Below, piece by piece: positions 47,891-59,425 of a stretch of DNA of 64,000 nt. The DNA comes from Pelecanus crispus (lineage: Eukaryota; Chordata; Aves; Pelecaniformes; Pelecanidae). A model generated the notes under the pieces. That model ran no database searches and was not told where the DNA came from. It saw only the letters and a program-made list of their open reading frames with translations. The stretch covers positions 97,212,765 through 97,276,764 of the forward strand of contig NC_134644.1 of assembly GCF_030463565.1 (NCBI RefSeq), written 5' to 3'. The stretch's first letter is position 1; each line of letters begins with the position of its first letter. A program made the position numbers and the translations under genes.

Positions 47891-47911
47891 TGTTGCCACT
47901 GTGTGGCAACA
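47891..47911. repeat. Perfect 9-bp inverted repeat with 3-nt centre
   Basis: TGTTGCCAC-TGT-GTGGCAACA. The half-sites resemble the RFX X-box (GTTGCC/GGCAAC), but the 7-base spacing is longer than the usual 0-3. It could bind a dimeric factor or be chance. Confidence 0.7.
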
Positions 47912-49834
47912 TGACGTTGCAGTGGGTGGTAAAGCCATGGGGTTTTTTTCCTTATTTCTCCAGACCTGTGTAGCTTGTGGACCTGTGGCCAATTTCATGA
48001 GCGCCTGCTGGGTACTGCTATGTTTTCAGAGGGGAACATCAGTGCAAAAGCCAGAGAAAGCCTGGGAGCTGTGCAAGTTTTTTCTTCAGCATTGAGAAAG
48101 CGGCGAGCGTTGTTTGAACTGGAGAGATGCAGTGTTTTTAGCTGTGTGGCTTTTAGGTACGGATACTGAGCCTGCTGATCTAATCTGCAGTTAGAGGAAG
48201 TTGACTTTATCTGAGCAAAAGAGATGTGCCTCAGAGATAAGCCCCATTCTAGCTCGGGAGTTAAAATTATCTAGCAGGATCTCAGCCGTGGCTGCAGCAC
48301 AACTCAGAAATACAGGGCTCTGGCTGGAGGGGGGGGGCATATTTTAAGCTGGGGAGGACCTCTATAACTACAGCTTGCTAAACCTCAAGTTATTTTAAGG
48401 GAATGACTCTGCATCAGAAGGTTGGATGGACCTCCCAACACCAACCATCCCGCTATTCTCTATTATTTCTTGCTTGCTCTTTGTTGTAGGCTTGCTTTTT
48501 CCTTTGAGCAAATTCTCGTTCAACCTGAGTGCTCTTCAGGAGTGCACCCTGAGTGAAAAGCTTAACCACTGGACTGAGGCACAGTATAGGGACCACCTAC
48601 CTCTACAGAGGCGCCATTTTGGAACAAGCAGCTGTTTTGATTTTGTTCAGCCTCTCCTCACATTTCTGTAATTTCAACTCCTGCTATGGTGTCTCTCTGG
48701 GAGGAGACAGTTTCTGGCTGCAGAGGACCTCCTCTCCCCTCAGGTGCGAGCTCCCCAGGCTCTGTCCCACAATAAAATGTGCAAACACTGTCACTGTGGC
48801 TGCATCCCCTCATGAGAGATTTGCAAGGAAGGATTTACAGCTTGGCTGCGCTACCACAGGTTTCCCCAGTGTAGAACAAGTCCTTTATGATAAAGAGTCG
48901 GGGATAGAGGGAACTGCTTTTTGGAGATGTAGTCCTAAAGCCAGGATCAAACACCACTCATGGCAGCAGGACAAAGATTTGTCCCCAAACCTTTCTCATT
49001 ATACTCACTATGTGAGGTTTCTTGAAGGCCCAAAAGATGGTTTCTCTGGAAAAATCCTTGCCCCACGTGCAGTAGTAATTCCTAGTAAAGTAACCTATTT
49101 GGTGTGTGCTTCTCTTTCTTTGGTTTTTACGCATTTTTAAGTTAGGAATAGTGCCTAGTTCTTGTATCCACTGCCGTTTAGGTACATGTTTGTCAGAAAC
49201 ATTTAGGTGTCTAAGTTATAGGCATAAGAAGAGATCCCAAGAAGGTACCTAAGCTATCGTCCCACCATCAGCCATAGTAACACCACAGGCACCAAATAGG
49301 ATTTTTGTAACTCCTTTTGTAACTCCTACTCATTTGATGTAAATAAGATTTCGACCCTAACATGCCAAAATCCAGACCTAAAAATGGGATGAAGAACCCC
49401 GTTGAAGGTTTGCAGAGAATTAGTAAATGCAGAGCAAACACAGAATTGCTCTCGATTTCCAACCAAAACAGGGCTGATCCAAAAAGAAAAGTTAAGGTCC
49501 ATGTTTTGCTCTTTGGTTTTCATCTTCCATTTCCTCCATTTCTCCTCCTCCAAGGATAGTCCAAAATTATCTCATTTGAGAAGTGTAATAAATGTAGCAA
49601 AAGTGGACAAATGTGACAGAATGAATTGACTTCCACTCTTCCAAGCCACATATCAAGAGTTTAAAGAGAAAAAAAAAGAGAAGAGACTGAAGAGTAAGGA
49701 GAACTTTCACATAAGCCAGGTTTTTTTTACCCTGGAAATGTTACTTCTGAGGAAGTGGCTCTTACCAGATTTTTCAGTAACTTCTAGATTATTTTATGGA
49801 ACAACATAAGAACTTGCCTGCTCCCTGACCCCTC

Positions 49835-49837
<3 letters not shown>

Positions 49838-49866
<29 letters not shown>
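49838..49866 (+). repeat. Poly-A homopolymer (29 A)
   Basis: The longest A-run in the window. No flanking target duplication or processed-gene sequence was found upstream, so I do not call it the tail of a retrocopy. Confidence 0.95.
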
Positions 49867-49868
<2 letters not shown>

Positions 49869-52800
49869 AGAGAGCTTTAAAAGGAATTGCTAATTTCTTC
49901 ACATAACAGAGAGTATCTGCACATGATTTAGCCCTCCCTGCTGATTAAGTAACGTAACAGAAATGTTTAATGCAATGGAAAGGTGGGTTTTAACTAAAGT
50001 TGGCGACGCTTTCAGCTTGTGTTGCAATTAATAGAAGAGGAAATATTCATTCTCCATATTTCATCATTTAAAAGCATCCTGTATTTGTAAGAAGCTGTGA
50101 TCAGCCAACATGCCCACTATGGATTTGAACTTCCCAAATCTTTGGTGGTTTTTGTGTTTTGGTTTTTGTCTAGGCTAAGAGCTTTGCATTCTGATTTTTA
50201 GTGATGGCTTAGGGGGGGTTTTGAGAGAGATCAGTCCCTTCTCATTCACAGTACTGTGCACCTCAGCATTATATGGACTGAGTTATTGAGCCTGTTTTTT
50301 CCTGCTGTGAATATGTGTTGCAATGCTCGGAAGTGGTGGCAGTGGTCGATGTTGAAGCGGGATGGTTTCATTAGCACCAAAATGGCAGCTGCCAGCTAGG
50401 GAACGCTCCCATTTCTGCACCCCTCGCACTGCATCTGGGTTTCAGAGATATCTTTCTGTGTCTTTTCATATGAGAACTTATTTTCAGGGGAGAACAACAC
50501 GTGCACATATAGAATTCAGTATGAAAAATTTATTTGCCTTGTTGTGGGGTGGACTGAGACCCACTGCTTGGTTTTTGTGCCCAGAAATGCTAAGGGAAAG
50601 AAACACCTTTGTGGCCGAGGGAAGTGTCAGATTGTCTGTGATCCATGACTACCCCGACCCTCAGCTGGCTGTATTCACAATTCAGGCTGTGAATGTCTCT
50701 CCTGAGCGGAGCACCCCTTGTAGTTTCCCCAGGCTGAAGCCATGAGCAAAGAGGTGAGAACATCCCTTCTGCACTGACATGGCGCCTTTCTTTCTGAGTC
50801 AGGGTTCATCCTTCTTCCTCCCAGAATCCAAATAATTTTGTAACTGGCACCTCCCATCGCTGGGCATTGGAGGGGAGGAGGGGAAGCCCTGAAGGCCAGC
50901 ATGGTCGCTGGGACTTTGTCTGCTGCAGGTGTGGCCCTGCAACAATTTATCTAGAAGTCAAATGGGAACTAGGCTTTTCTGTGGAGGGCTTGAGCTTCCT
51001 GCCCATTTGTCCACATAATGGCAAGTAGAAATAAAAATGAGAAATGATAATTGTGCTAGCAAAACACTTCAGTGGCTTTGGAGCCCAATTCATGTTAAAG
51101 ATGAGGAAGGAATAATGGTAATGAGGCATTACCTCTGGTGTAGCAACACATTTGTTTAATCTTACCACCACATTGCTAGTAGATCCTAGTAAAATTGGTA
51201 TCCTATCACAGGCTTATTGTGGTGTTAAGTGGATTTTTTTTTCTCCTTGCAAAACGAACTAGAGAATTCTGATATTGTTTATTCTGTAATTACACGTTAA
51301 TGAGTCTGTACATTTGCTATACAGTGTAACCATTGCTAATAAGCTCTTTCCTGTGTGCCATGAAAGAGACTGATTTATACAATGCGTGATTTAACATTGG
51401 TACTAAGGAGACAATGCAAAAACACTTTTCATTTCTAAAACTTTTTGTAATTCATTTCTTCTCTTTAATACTCCCTTTGAAGTTTGAAATGGCAATGTAT
51501 TCTCCAGCCAACAGGAGCCATTTATTCCATTTTCTCTCTTTCACATGTGTAAATGCACACACATACACACACATACATACAAAGATATGTCTGTTAGCAC
51601 ACATAAAATTATATGCCTGCAAAGTCGAATTCCTCTGTGTACGTCTCTGTGTAAAAAAACTAAAAACCAGCACGCATATGCAAAAGAGCATTTATCTTGA
51701 AAGCTGAGCTTTTCATTCTTTTTAAGAGAGAAAGAAAAGACCTATCAAATATACACTCTGCAAAATAAATGCATGTCATAAAAATTTTTTTTTTTTCAAA
51801 CCTAAAAGAGGAAAAGGTTAGTTCCTGCTAATTTGTCTGTATCCCTATAAGAAACCTAAGTGTAAATTCCATTTGGGAAGTGGGCAGCAACTGAGGAAGA
51901 CCCACTTGTACCCGTTGTGGCTTTTACAGTCTGTGCAGAGCTGTCAGGCCGAGGCGGCTGTGAAGGCAGATGGGGTCATGGTACTAAAAGAACCACCAAG
52001 GAGTTCATGAAGAAAGAAGGAGCTGGGGAAAGGGGAGAGAGAGAGACACGCACCCCTTCTCAATCCTTCCCACTGGCATTCCTCTCCCGAGGTGATGCCC
52101 TGGAGAGGGTCTCCTGCCTGCTGCTGCTGGCTCAGTGGCGAAAGGGTACATGGGCCCTCAGGAAACCTCCCCCATGGTTCAAAAGTGCTGTTTCTTCCCA
52201 CATTTGGATGTTTTATTCACTTAATTTCTTACAGTGTTATTCTGGTAAGGCCTGTAATGGAGATCGAGGGATACATTGATGAAATGATTTTTGCAGAAAA
52301 TTCTTTTACAGTCCTATACCAAATTTAGAATTGCACAGTGAAGCCTGGGGGGACATCTGGTCCTTACAGCAGAGGGATAGATGGCTGACATATTGAAATA
52401 ATCTAATGGAAAATGCAGATATAATATCTTGTATCTCTCATTTGAGGTACAGCTTTCCACTAAAAGCTGAGGCATGCCTAACTTGATAAGTTTCTTAGAG
52501 ATGTTTCAGTAGCTAACTGAATAACAAATATAAAAGCATGATTAAAAGAACCACTGTAACAGATGTAGTGATGGACCCTTCTGCTCTCCCATCCTGGAGA
52601 AGAGACAGTGATATTCAGGGAATCTCCTCCTGCATATCTCGGGGAGCTACAGCTGAGCGCAAAATATAACCCCTCACAAAGGCCAGGCTAGTTGAGCAAA
52701 ATGCAGTCCCTGGCCTTCCTGTGTGAGGACTGGTGTTTGCTGTACAATGGTGGTTTTTTCACCCCTCTTTTTTACCTTCAGTGAGACAGAGCACAAATAG

Positions 52801-54449
52801 TTATATTAGTTGCAAACTTCCTGAGAACACAGTGATCCACACATTCTGGGCTGCGGGTTGTGTTTTTCACGTTCAGGCATAGGATGGGAGTTCATCAGAT
52901 AGCAATGGGGAGCTCTAGCAAATAGCACATTTGCATCAGCAGAAACAAATTTCATAAGACTTGCTGGGAAGGTTTGCCGCAGCATGCCACGGTCCTGCAC
53001 TACTAACAGCCACTGCACATTCATTTGATAAAAAAGATGACAACAGAAAATGAAACTTTTAATGTTCTCTTCTACAAACACTTGAGAAGCACATTACCCC
53101 GAAGGTGTGAGCCTGTGGCTTGCATCAGTTTTGCTGGGACTCCATGGTGTCTTTGAGGTAAAGGAATTTGAAGCTGTGGATGAGCCATGCTTCATTTGTC
53201 CTGGTGGCAAGGAGAGCTCTCGGCACGGCTGTGATGCAGTGACAATCCTGATATCTAACAGTTTCCAACAGTCCAAAGGCCTGCCAGTAGAATACTGGAA
53301 TCACTGGGATTTGAGTGCTCAGAAATATTCAGCCAGCATGATTTTGCCTTTTTGTGTTAGACAAGGCAGAAGCAACTTTCCTTGAGACGCTCTTCTGCAA
53401 ATGAACAAAGCATCATTCGTCAGTCCCATATTTTTGTCTCTGGTTGCTGACCAGTTTACCAGGTAAAGGTGGATTTTCTGAAGCCCAAGTCTGCAAATTG
53501 CTGCAGCCTCTGACAAACTTGCCTGGCTGTGACCTGGTTCAGCCTGTGTAACCCAATAGCCCAAACTGTATTTCCAGATGTTGCTGGGTGGTGGAGTTAG
53601 CAGGATTTCATTTGCTTTCTTGACCTCACACTATACTCAACAGTGCAGCACAGCCACAGCACAGATATCAGAGTTTACCTTGGCTAATAAGAAATAGCAA
53701 CTTCTGTAGAGGAAGATTTTTCATACTTTTCCATTTGCCTCACTCTTAGTCCAGCCATACTGTCTGGGTGTTAGTATGAAATTTAGGTGCATTACGAATC
53801 CTGGATTGAGTAGTACTGATGCACTCTCTCTGGTTTAGTAGCAACAAAGAGTTACAACTTGGTAGTTCATGGGAAAGAGAAGGTTTCCTAATGTGTAATA
53901 GCACATTAGGACACACATTTGGGTGTTTCTATGCTTAGAATCCTTCATGTTTGGTAAAAATGCAATGCAATATCTGTTGCTTTGCAATATTTGAAAAGCC
54001 CTTTAAACACAAACTGGGTAGATACTTTAAAAAGTGACAAAAGGATTCCCTCAAGTAAAAGGCACTAACACTGTCTAGGACATGCAACTAGGAGCAGAGA
54101 GGAAGTTTGACAGAAACTTTGCCTGCTAGATGCTTTCAAATATTCCATAAACACTGAGAGGGCAGGAAATACCAACACTGGTAGTCTGAACAGATCATCA
54201 GCCCTTATGGGAGGCCAAGTTTTGATCACTCTCTGAATGGCTGGTGCCAGTTTTCACAGCACAGATGTTGTTCTAGTTGCATATAATTGCATGTCCTCTG
54301 TCCATATTAGCTCTTACTGTTCGTGTAAGACTGAGAAGGGGATGAATTAAGCTTTGGGTGTTTCTACTGCCGTTTGTCTCCAATTGTTTTGTTCTTTTTA
54401 TCTATGAGTTTGTGTTGTGGTACAGAGTTCCTGGAAAAGGAACAGAGCT

Positions 54450-54520
54450 CTGTTGCTCTAGACACTGCACAAACACCAACAGCACACCCCAAAGAGCTTA
54501 CAATCTAATTAAGGCTATAT
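54450..54520 (+). repeat. Ancient amniote interspersed repeat relic
   Basis: ctagacactgcacaaacacc followed by cccaaagagcttacaatcta matches wording of a widespread old amniote repeat ('ctaggcactgtacaaacac...ccccaaagagcttacaatctaa'). The family name is uncertain (L3/MIR-like). Confidence 0.55.
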
Positions 54521-56010
54521 ATACATGATTGATTAATTAAGCCTTACAAGTCCTAGCCGAGGTAAGTGTGAGGTAGGGCACAAAGAGATGTAATCAATTG
54601 TGCTGTGGAATCTAAACCATAAATAGTATTCTGGAGACCAGAAAGCAAATTTGTTTTTCTAATAGCTGCAGCAAAATAGTCTCGTGTGTTCTTCCAGGGT
54701 GCAGTGGGATTGGTTTGGTTCTAAGTACTCAGCTTTGTTTTAAACAGTGTGTCTCTTTAGCTTGAAAAGTGAGATAGAAAAAAATATAAAAAGGTAGACA
54801 TAAGTAAATGAAGGATTTGGTGATGGTACATGAGGGAATAAAATAAAGATTGGCAGAGAATTATTAGATCATTTTGGGAATCGGGAAATAATTAATTTCC
54901 TGACTTCTAATTAGTCTAGATCTGAGTACAGAGGAACAATTCACTGTATCACTTGGACTTTTGGAAAAAGGGGAGGGATTTCCAGCTCCATGCCTGATTT
55001 GTACAGGCAGGAGTCCCAGGTCATGCCAGTGCAATGAGTGGAATTACAGCCTGGTGCTGGTGTGACAACGCAGTGAGTGAGGCTGGGCCTGGGAGGGTGA
55101 GCGGCTGAGAATGAAGTTGGGATATAAGCCCAAAGTTCAGGGGGCCAAATCCATACTCTTGTCCAGGCTTTTCTTTTTGCTGAGATGTTTCTGAAGGTCT
55201 TTTGCATTACAAAAAAAAAAAAAAAGTACTCTATCAATTTGTTTTTGGAGTGAGATTTCACACCTCATAACTGAACATGTATGAGAAGCGCTACGAAGCT
55301 GAACTGGAGATGACACAGTTTTCAGTATTTAGTCATTTCCTACAAAAAAGGTACAGGCTGAGCCCCCCTCTTGTTTCCTTTCTCAGACCACTGATAACTT
55401 CTGCCATGCTGACTGCAGTGTGGCGGGAAATTAGAAACTTGTTTTGATATTTTAAACAGCTTTAGCTTTTTTCTCTTGAGGTAGTTGCCTTTGGGATTTT
55501 TACATCTCTCTTGGAACAGAGAGGTAGCATGGGAAAAGGCCAGCTGAGATAAAATATCATTCCTTTCCTGTTTCTGTGTCTTCAGTCTGAGGAAGAAAAA
55601 GCCTGCTTTTTGACCTTGAGCAATCCCAGAGAAGGGAGAGCTGGCTGAGGGCTCCAGTCACTTGATATCCAGTATTTTATAGGTGCAACCAAGGTTTATT
55701 AGGCTGAACAATAATTCTACCTTTGTATAATTCTGTAGGGCACATCACAGTTTATAGGTAGCATTTTCACAACTACTTAAGTGATGCAGCCTCTTGAGCT
55801 ACCACTGCTGCCTGCCCCATGGTCCCTAGTCAGCTTCTGTGGGACCCATGCCAGGAGGGTGACAGGTGCATGGCCAATTTCAGCCTCATGTGTTAGGACA
55901 CTTGAGAGGCATGTACCCAGATGTAGGAATAAGTCTAGACAGCAACACAGATTTTGAGTTTCCCCATTAAAAAAAAAAAAAAATTCTTATCCCCATTAAA
56001 AAAGAATAGA
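54521..56010 (+). other. IKZF1: IKZF1 intron 3, gene-free stretch
   Basis: Non-coding with A-runs at about 55210-55225 and 55970-55982. No exon or named repeat is visible. Confidence 0.55.
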
Positions 56011-56014
56011 AAAA

Positions 56015-56150
56015 TGCGCAGATAGGGAAGTAAGGGCACATGATGGATTAAGTGCCTTTCCCATGGCCACACAGGAAGTCTGTGGCCGAGCTAGGAATTA
56101 AACCTAGATTTCCTCAGTCTGCATCCAGTGCCATCCCTCTTTGAGGCCAT
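56015..56150 (-). repeat. MIR-family SINE, best preserved copy
   Basis: In + orientation it reads tgatggattaagtgcctttc, ccatggccacacaggaagtc, tgtggccgagctaggaatta and aacctagatttcctcagtct, then cagtgccatccctctttg. This follows the reverse-complement MIR consensus almost word by word over about 110 bases, including the 'ggtcacacag' and 'ggcagagctaggaattgaaccc' blocks. The insertion must be very old, since MIR-type SINEs predate the bird-mammal split. Confidence 0.8.
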
Positions 56151-57765
56151 AAAATTTTGTTTGTTATCAAATTCTCTGTAGGCTGAAGCAGAAGGCTACT
56201 GTTTGTGAGGAAGAGAATTATTAAAAGATAAGTACTATTTATAATCGGTGAGAAGCTGAGAATAGTTCTGCACCAAGTATTGCCCATTTCTATTGCTATT
56301 TAATGTTCTCTTTTTTCCAAGTTTACATCAGCATAAAAATCCCCTTGTGGTATTGCTCCTTAACCAAGCAAACTACTCATGCCTTTCCTTATGGCTAGGA
56401 TTGCACTAGAGGCCAATGCTTAGCTGTTTCCAGCTGTCCTGGTTTAACAGTAAGTAACATTATGACTGTCTTGACAGGAAAATGGTCATGTTTCTGCCTC
56501 TTTTGTTTGACATTTCTCATCCAAAACCAAACAGAAAAATTGCGTCCATTTGCTGTGGCAGACTTCCATAGCTAAGTTCTCTCTTACAATACTCATTTGA
56601 CTTGACATAGCATTGGTTCTTAAACAGCTGCATGACTGGTTTTTGTCTTTGGAAATGCTGAACTAAATCAAGAGGGGCTTCACTGAAGTTAAAACCAGAC
56701 CAGAACTAGTAAAGTCAGAAGAAGGCAGGTCATCCCCTTCAAACCCCAAATATATACCAGCCTTTCTCTGCAATAGGTAGGACATGACAAGCTAGGCAAA
56801 ATCTTGACAACAGTCATAGTCCCTCTCAAATACATGTACATGGGTATTACGTGGCTTGATCACTCTGCCATCCCTAGAAAAATAATGCAGTATATAAACT
56901 ATGCCGCTGTGAACTAGAGGTATTGGTGCTATATCTGTATGGAAGTGGAAGAACAGTCAGAGCTGCAGGATGGGACATGCAGTGCAGGTCTCCAACAGTC
57001 ATAACACCTGAGGGACTGTTGCCGTTCACAAGAGGAAACTGCTAACTCCTTCCTACGCAGGTAAAGTCATCTCTCCTCTGTCCCACATGTCCCAAGATAC
57101 ATTAACTTTAAGCTGAAGAACTAAACACTGATCGAGTGGCCCAGAAGATATTTCCTAATTCATAGATAAATGGTAGGGAAAATAGCTGAGCCTGTTGATA
57201 TTCTCTGTGCAAGAGTGTTTCAAAGAAAGCAAAGCCTCACTAATACCCATCTCTTATCACCTCGTGACAGCCTCTTTTGTGGGGGAATAGCCATGAATGG
57301 TTTAGAAGGAGTTCTTCCAACAGGGTAGCTTTCATGCAGTGATGAACAAATGATTATACCAGTACACCTTTGTGTAATACTCCTGTCTTCATTTACATGT
57401 GGGATTTCACCACTATCTTCCTGAGAAACAACAAAATTCAGTTGACCACCAGATAAGATAAAGACTGGAGCTTGACTCAAAAGGATGCATAACTATTAGT
57501 GTTGTGATATTTATGGAGGGTAATTTCTGAAGCTTTTACTTTCTACTCAGCCCCTGATCAGACAAATTCTTACTGAAAAGTCCCTGAGAAATGGGAGAGT
57601 GTAAAAAGCTGGGTCCCGCTCTGTTCTTAAAGAGGTTCATGTTCTGCTTTGTATCTCTTTTGCCTGCAAATGGAGAAGAGAAAATTCTTCATGTGAATTT
57701 CAAACGCTTTCTGCTCCAGCCAAGTTTCGTTCTGAACAAGCGGGACAGAACAGTACATGATCTCA
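56151..57765 (+). other. IKZF1: IKZF1 intron 3, gene-free stretch
   Basis: Non-coding, no named repeat. A tgtcctggttt at 56437 resembles the LTR start at 17991 but does not continue. Confidence 0.5.
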
Positions 57766-57769
57766 GTGG

Positions 57770-57960
57770 AAGGACTTCCTAAGCTATCTGGTCCATCCGC
57801 TGGCAGCCGGGCAGGATTGCCCAGTTAGGCAATCCCTACTCTGCTTTAGCCAATTTCCTTCTGTACTCTTCCATCACTCTGTCCTCTGTGGCTGCCTTCA
57901 GCAAACAAGTCCGTTGCCTAATTGAGCCTTTTCACTCTGAGGCTAGGCATTTTGAGGCCT
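57770..57960 (-). repeat. Probable ancient CR1-type LINE relic
   Basis: ctatctggtccatccgctgg, ggcaggattgcccagt and ccgttgcctaattgag follow the order of the same old CR1 family as at 39545. Decay is heavy and the assignment is tentative. Confidence 0.45.
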
Positions 57961-59043
57961 TTTCTTCATGCTTGATTTTCCTCTTTTCTTTCTGAGAGTG
58001 ATTTGAGGGGTCCCTGCTCTTGGTTGATATGAAGATAAGGAGGGGGGTGGTGGCTGGTTCAGGTTTGGTGAAGTCCACACAGAGCAGCACAGTTTGGCAA
58101 CTGTCTTAAAGTAGGTGGGAAGGGGAATACAGGTCAAGTGGGCAAAAGTCAGAGAGGAATAGTAATCTAGAAGATTGCTGCAGAGGCAGAAAAGGCTAAG
58201 TCTATATATTTTTTGTTTGGTTTAATTCTTTTTTCTGCTAAGCCACCAAGTATAATTCCTGGTCTGTGCTTCCCTTTCTGTCACTTCTCCATAATTCTTA
58301 GCATTTCAGTTGGGCTGCTGTCTCTCAGCTGCTTCCTCTTTTCCTGCTTTCCTATATTTCATTATTTGCCCTTCTTCCTCTTCGAGTGCTTTTACAACAG
58401 AGTGAGGAGGATGTGGAAACCCAGTTACAATATGACACACAAACTGCAGTGTCACAACTGCAGCTCTTTGGTTTCACCTCCGGGAGGGCACAGAAGCTGG
58501 TCAGGGTGGAGAGGCAGGAGTAGGGCACTGAGGAAAAGAAGGGAAAGGTTTATAAATAGGGAAGCAAAATAACAGAAAGTCACAAGGTTTCCAGTTTGGG
58601 AACTTGGGATAATGGCTTTCCACATAGTTTAAGATAATCCCAAACTGAATCATCACTGTGTCCTTGAATGCAAAGGAGAGATGGCAGTCTGTGCCAGTCT
58701 AAGAGTCTTCCCATAATACTGCTGCCACACAGAAGATATAGCTCTAACGTGTTTCTGAACTTGCCTGTAGAGACGTGAAAGCTGAGCAGACCTCCAGGCC
58801 TGTATTGTGCACAGCTCATAGCATGACCCTTTCAACAAAACAAAAAAAAAAAAAAAGAAAAAAACCCTCAAAGGAAAAATTATTCTTAGTGCTCATGTCT
58901 CTGTGTGAGGTAAACCTTTGGAAGATGCCGTGGATGAAAACGAGGAGGTGCTGTATCTTTCTTGAGATATCAGACAGCTGGGAAAACTCACTCCCATGGA
59001 CTTTGATCCAACTACTTCCTGGGGCACCCATTAATTAGAGGTG
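57961..59043 (+). other. IKZF1: IKZF1 intron 3, gene-free stretch
   Basis: Non-coding with an A-rich run (about 58840-58866). Open frames (up to 119 codons) have no recognisable domain. Confidence 0.55.
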
Positions 59044-59425
59044 CTTTTTTTCTTCCCTCTCCTCTCCTCTCCTCTCCTCTCCTCTCCTCTCCTCTCCTCT
59101 CCTCTCCTCTCCTCTCCTCTCCTCTCCTCTCCTCTCCTCTCCTCTCCTCTCCTCTCCTCTCCTCTCCTCTCCTCTCCTCTCCTCTCCTCTCCTCTCCTCT
59201 CCTCTCCTCTCCTCTCCTCTCCTCTCCTCTCCTCTCCTCCCCCCTCCCCCCTTCCCTTCCCTTCCCTTCCCTTCCCTTCCCTTCCCTTCCCTTCCCTTCC
59301 CTTCCCTTCCCTTCCCTTCCCTTCCCTTCCCTTCCCTTCCCTTCCCTTCCCTTCCCTTCCCTTCCCTTCCCTTCCCTTCCCTTCCCTTCCCTTCCCTTCC
59401 CTTCCCTTCCCTTCTCTTTTTTTTT
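59044..59425 (+). repeat. 382-nt polypyrimidine tract: (CCTCT)n then (TTCCC)n
   Basis: A run of 382 bases without a single purine on the + strand. The left part (59056-59239) is about 37 uninterrupted copies of CCTCT. After a C-rich junction (59240-59251), the right part (59252-59414) is about 32 uninterrupted copies of TTCCC, bordered by T-rich sequence. The arrays are essentially perfect, so they are recent or still unstable. The long frames across it are low-complexity by-products. Confidence 0.98.

Larger units (their letters stand above)
42536..54440 (+). other. IKZF1: IKZF1 intron 3, long repeat-poor stretch
   Basis: About 12 kb with no exon I can recognise. Small items are an E-box cluster (46659-46681), a 21-bp palindrome (47891-47911), a 12-base tandem duplication near 49303-49327, a run of 29 A (49838-49866) and CA/CATA repeats (about 51556-51582). 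An HNF4-type aaaggtcaaagat lies near 44317. The 195-codon frame at 48553-49140 and others show no family resemblance and no Ikaros zinc-finger motif. Confidence 0.6.

Noticed and set aside
48553..49140. 195-codon + strand frame in intron 3
   Set aside because: No recognisable domain, no splice or promoter context, and ordinary composition. Likely chance.
49838..49866. Poly-A run as the tail of a processed pseudogene
   Set aside because: No coding-like sequence upstream and no flanking target duplication found.
56437..56460. Possible second LTR start (tgtcctggttt)
   Set aside because: The match to the LTR at 17991 stops after about 11 bases and there is no right end nearby.
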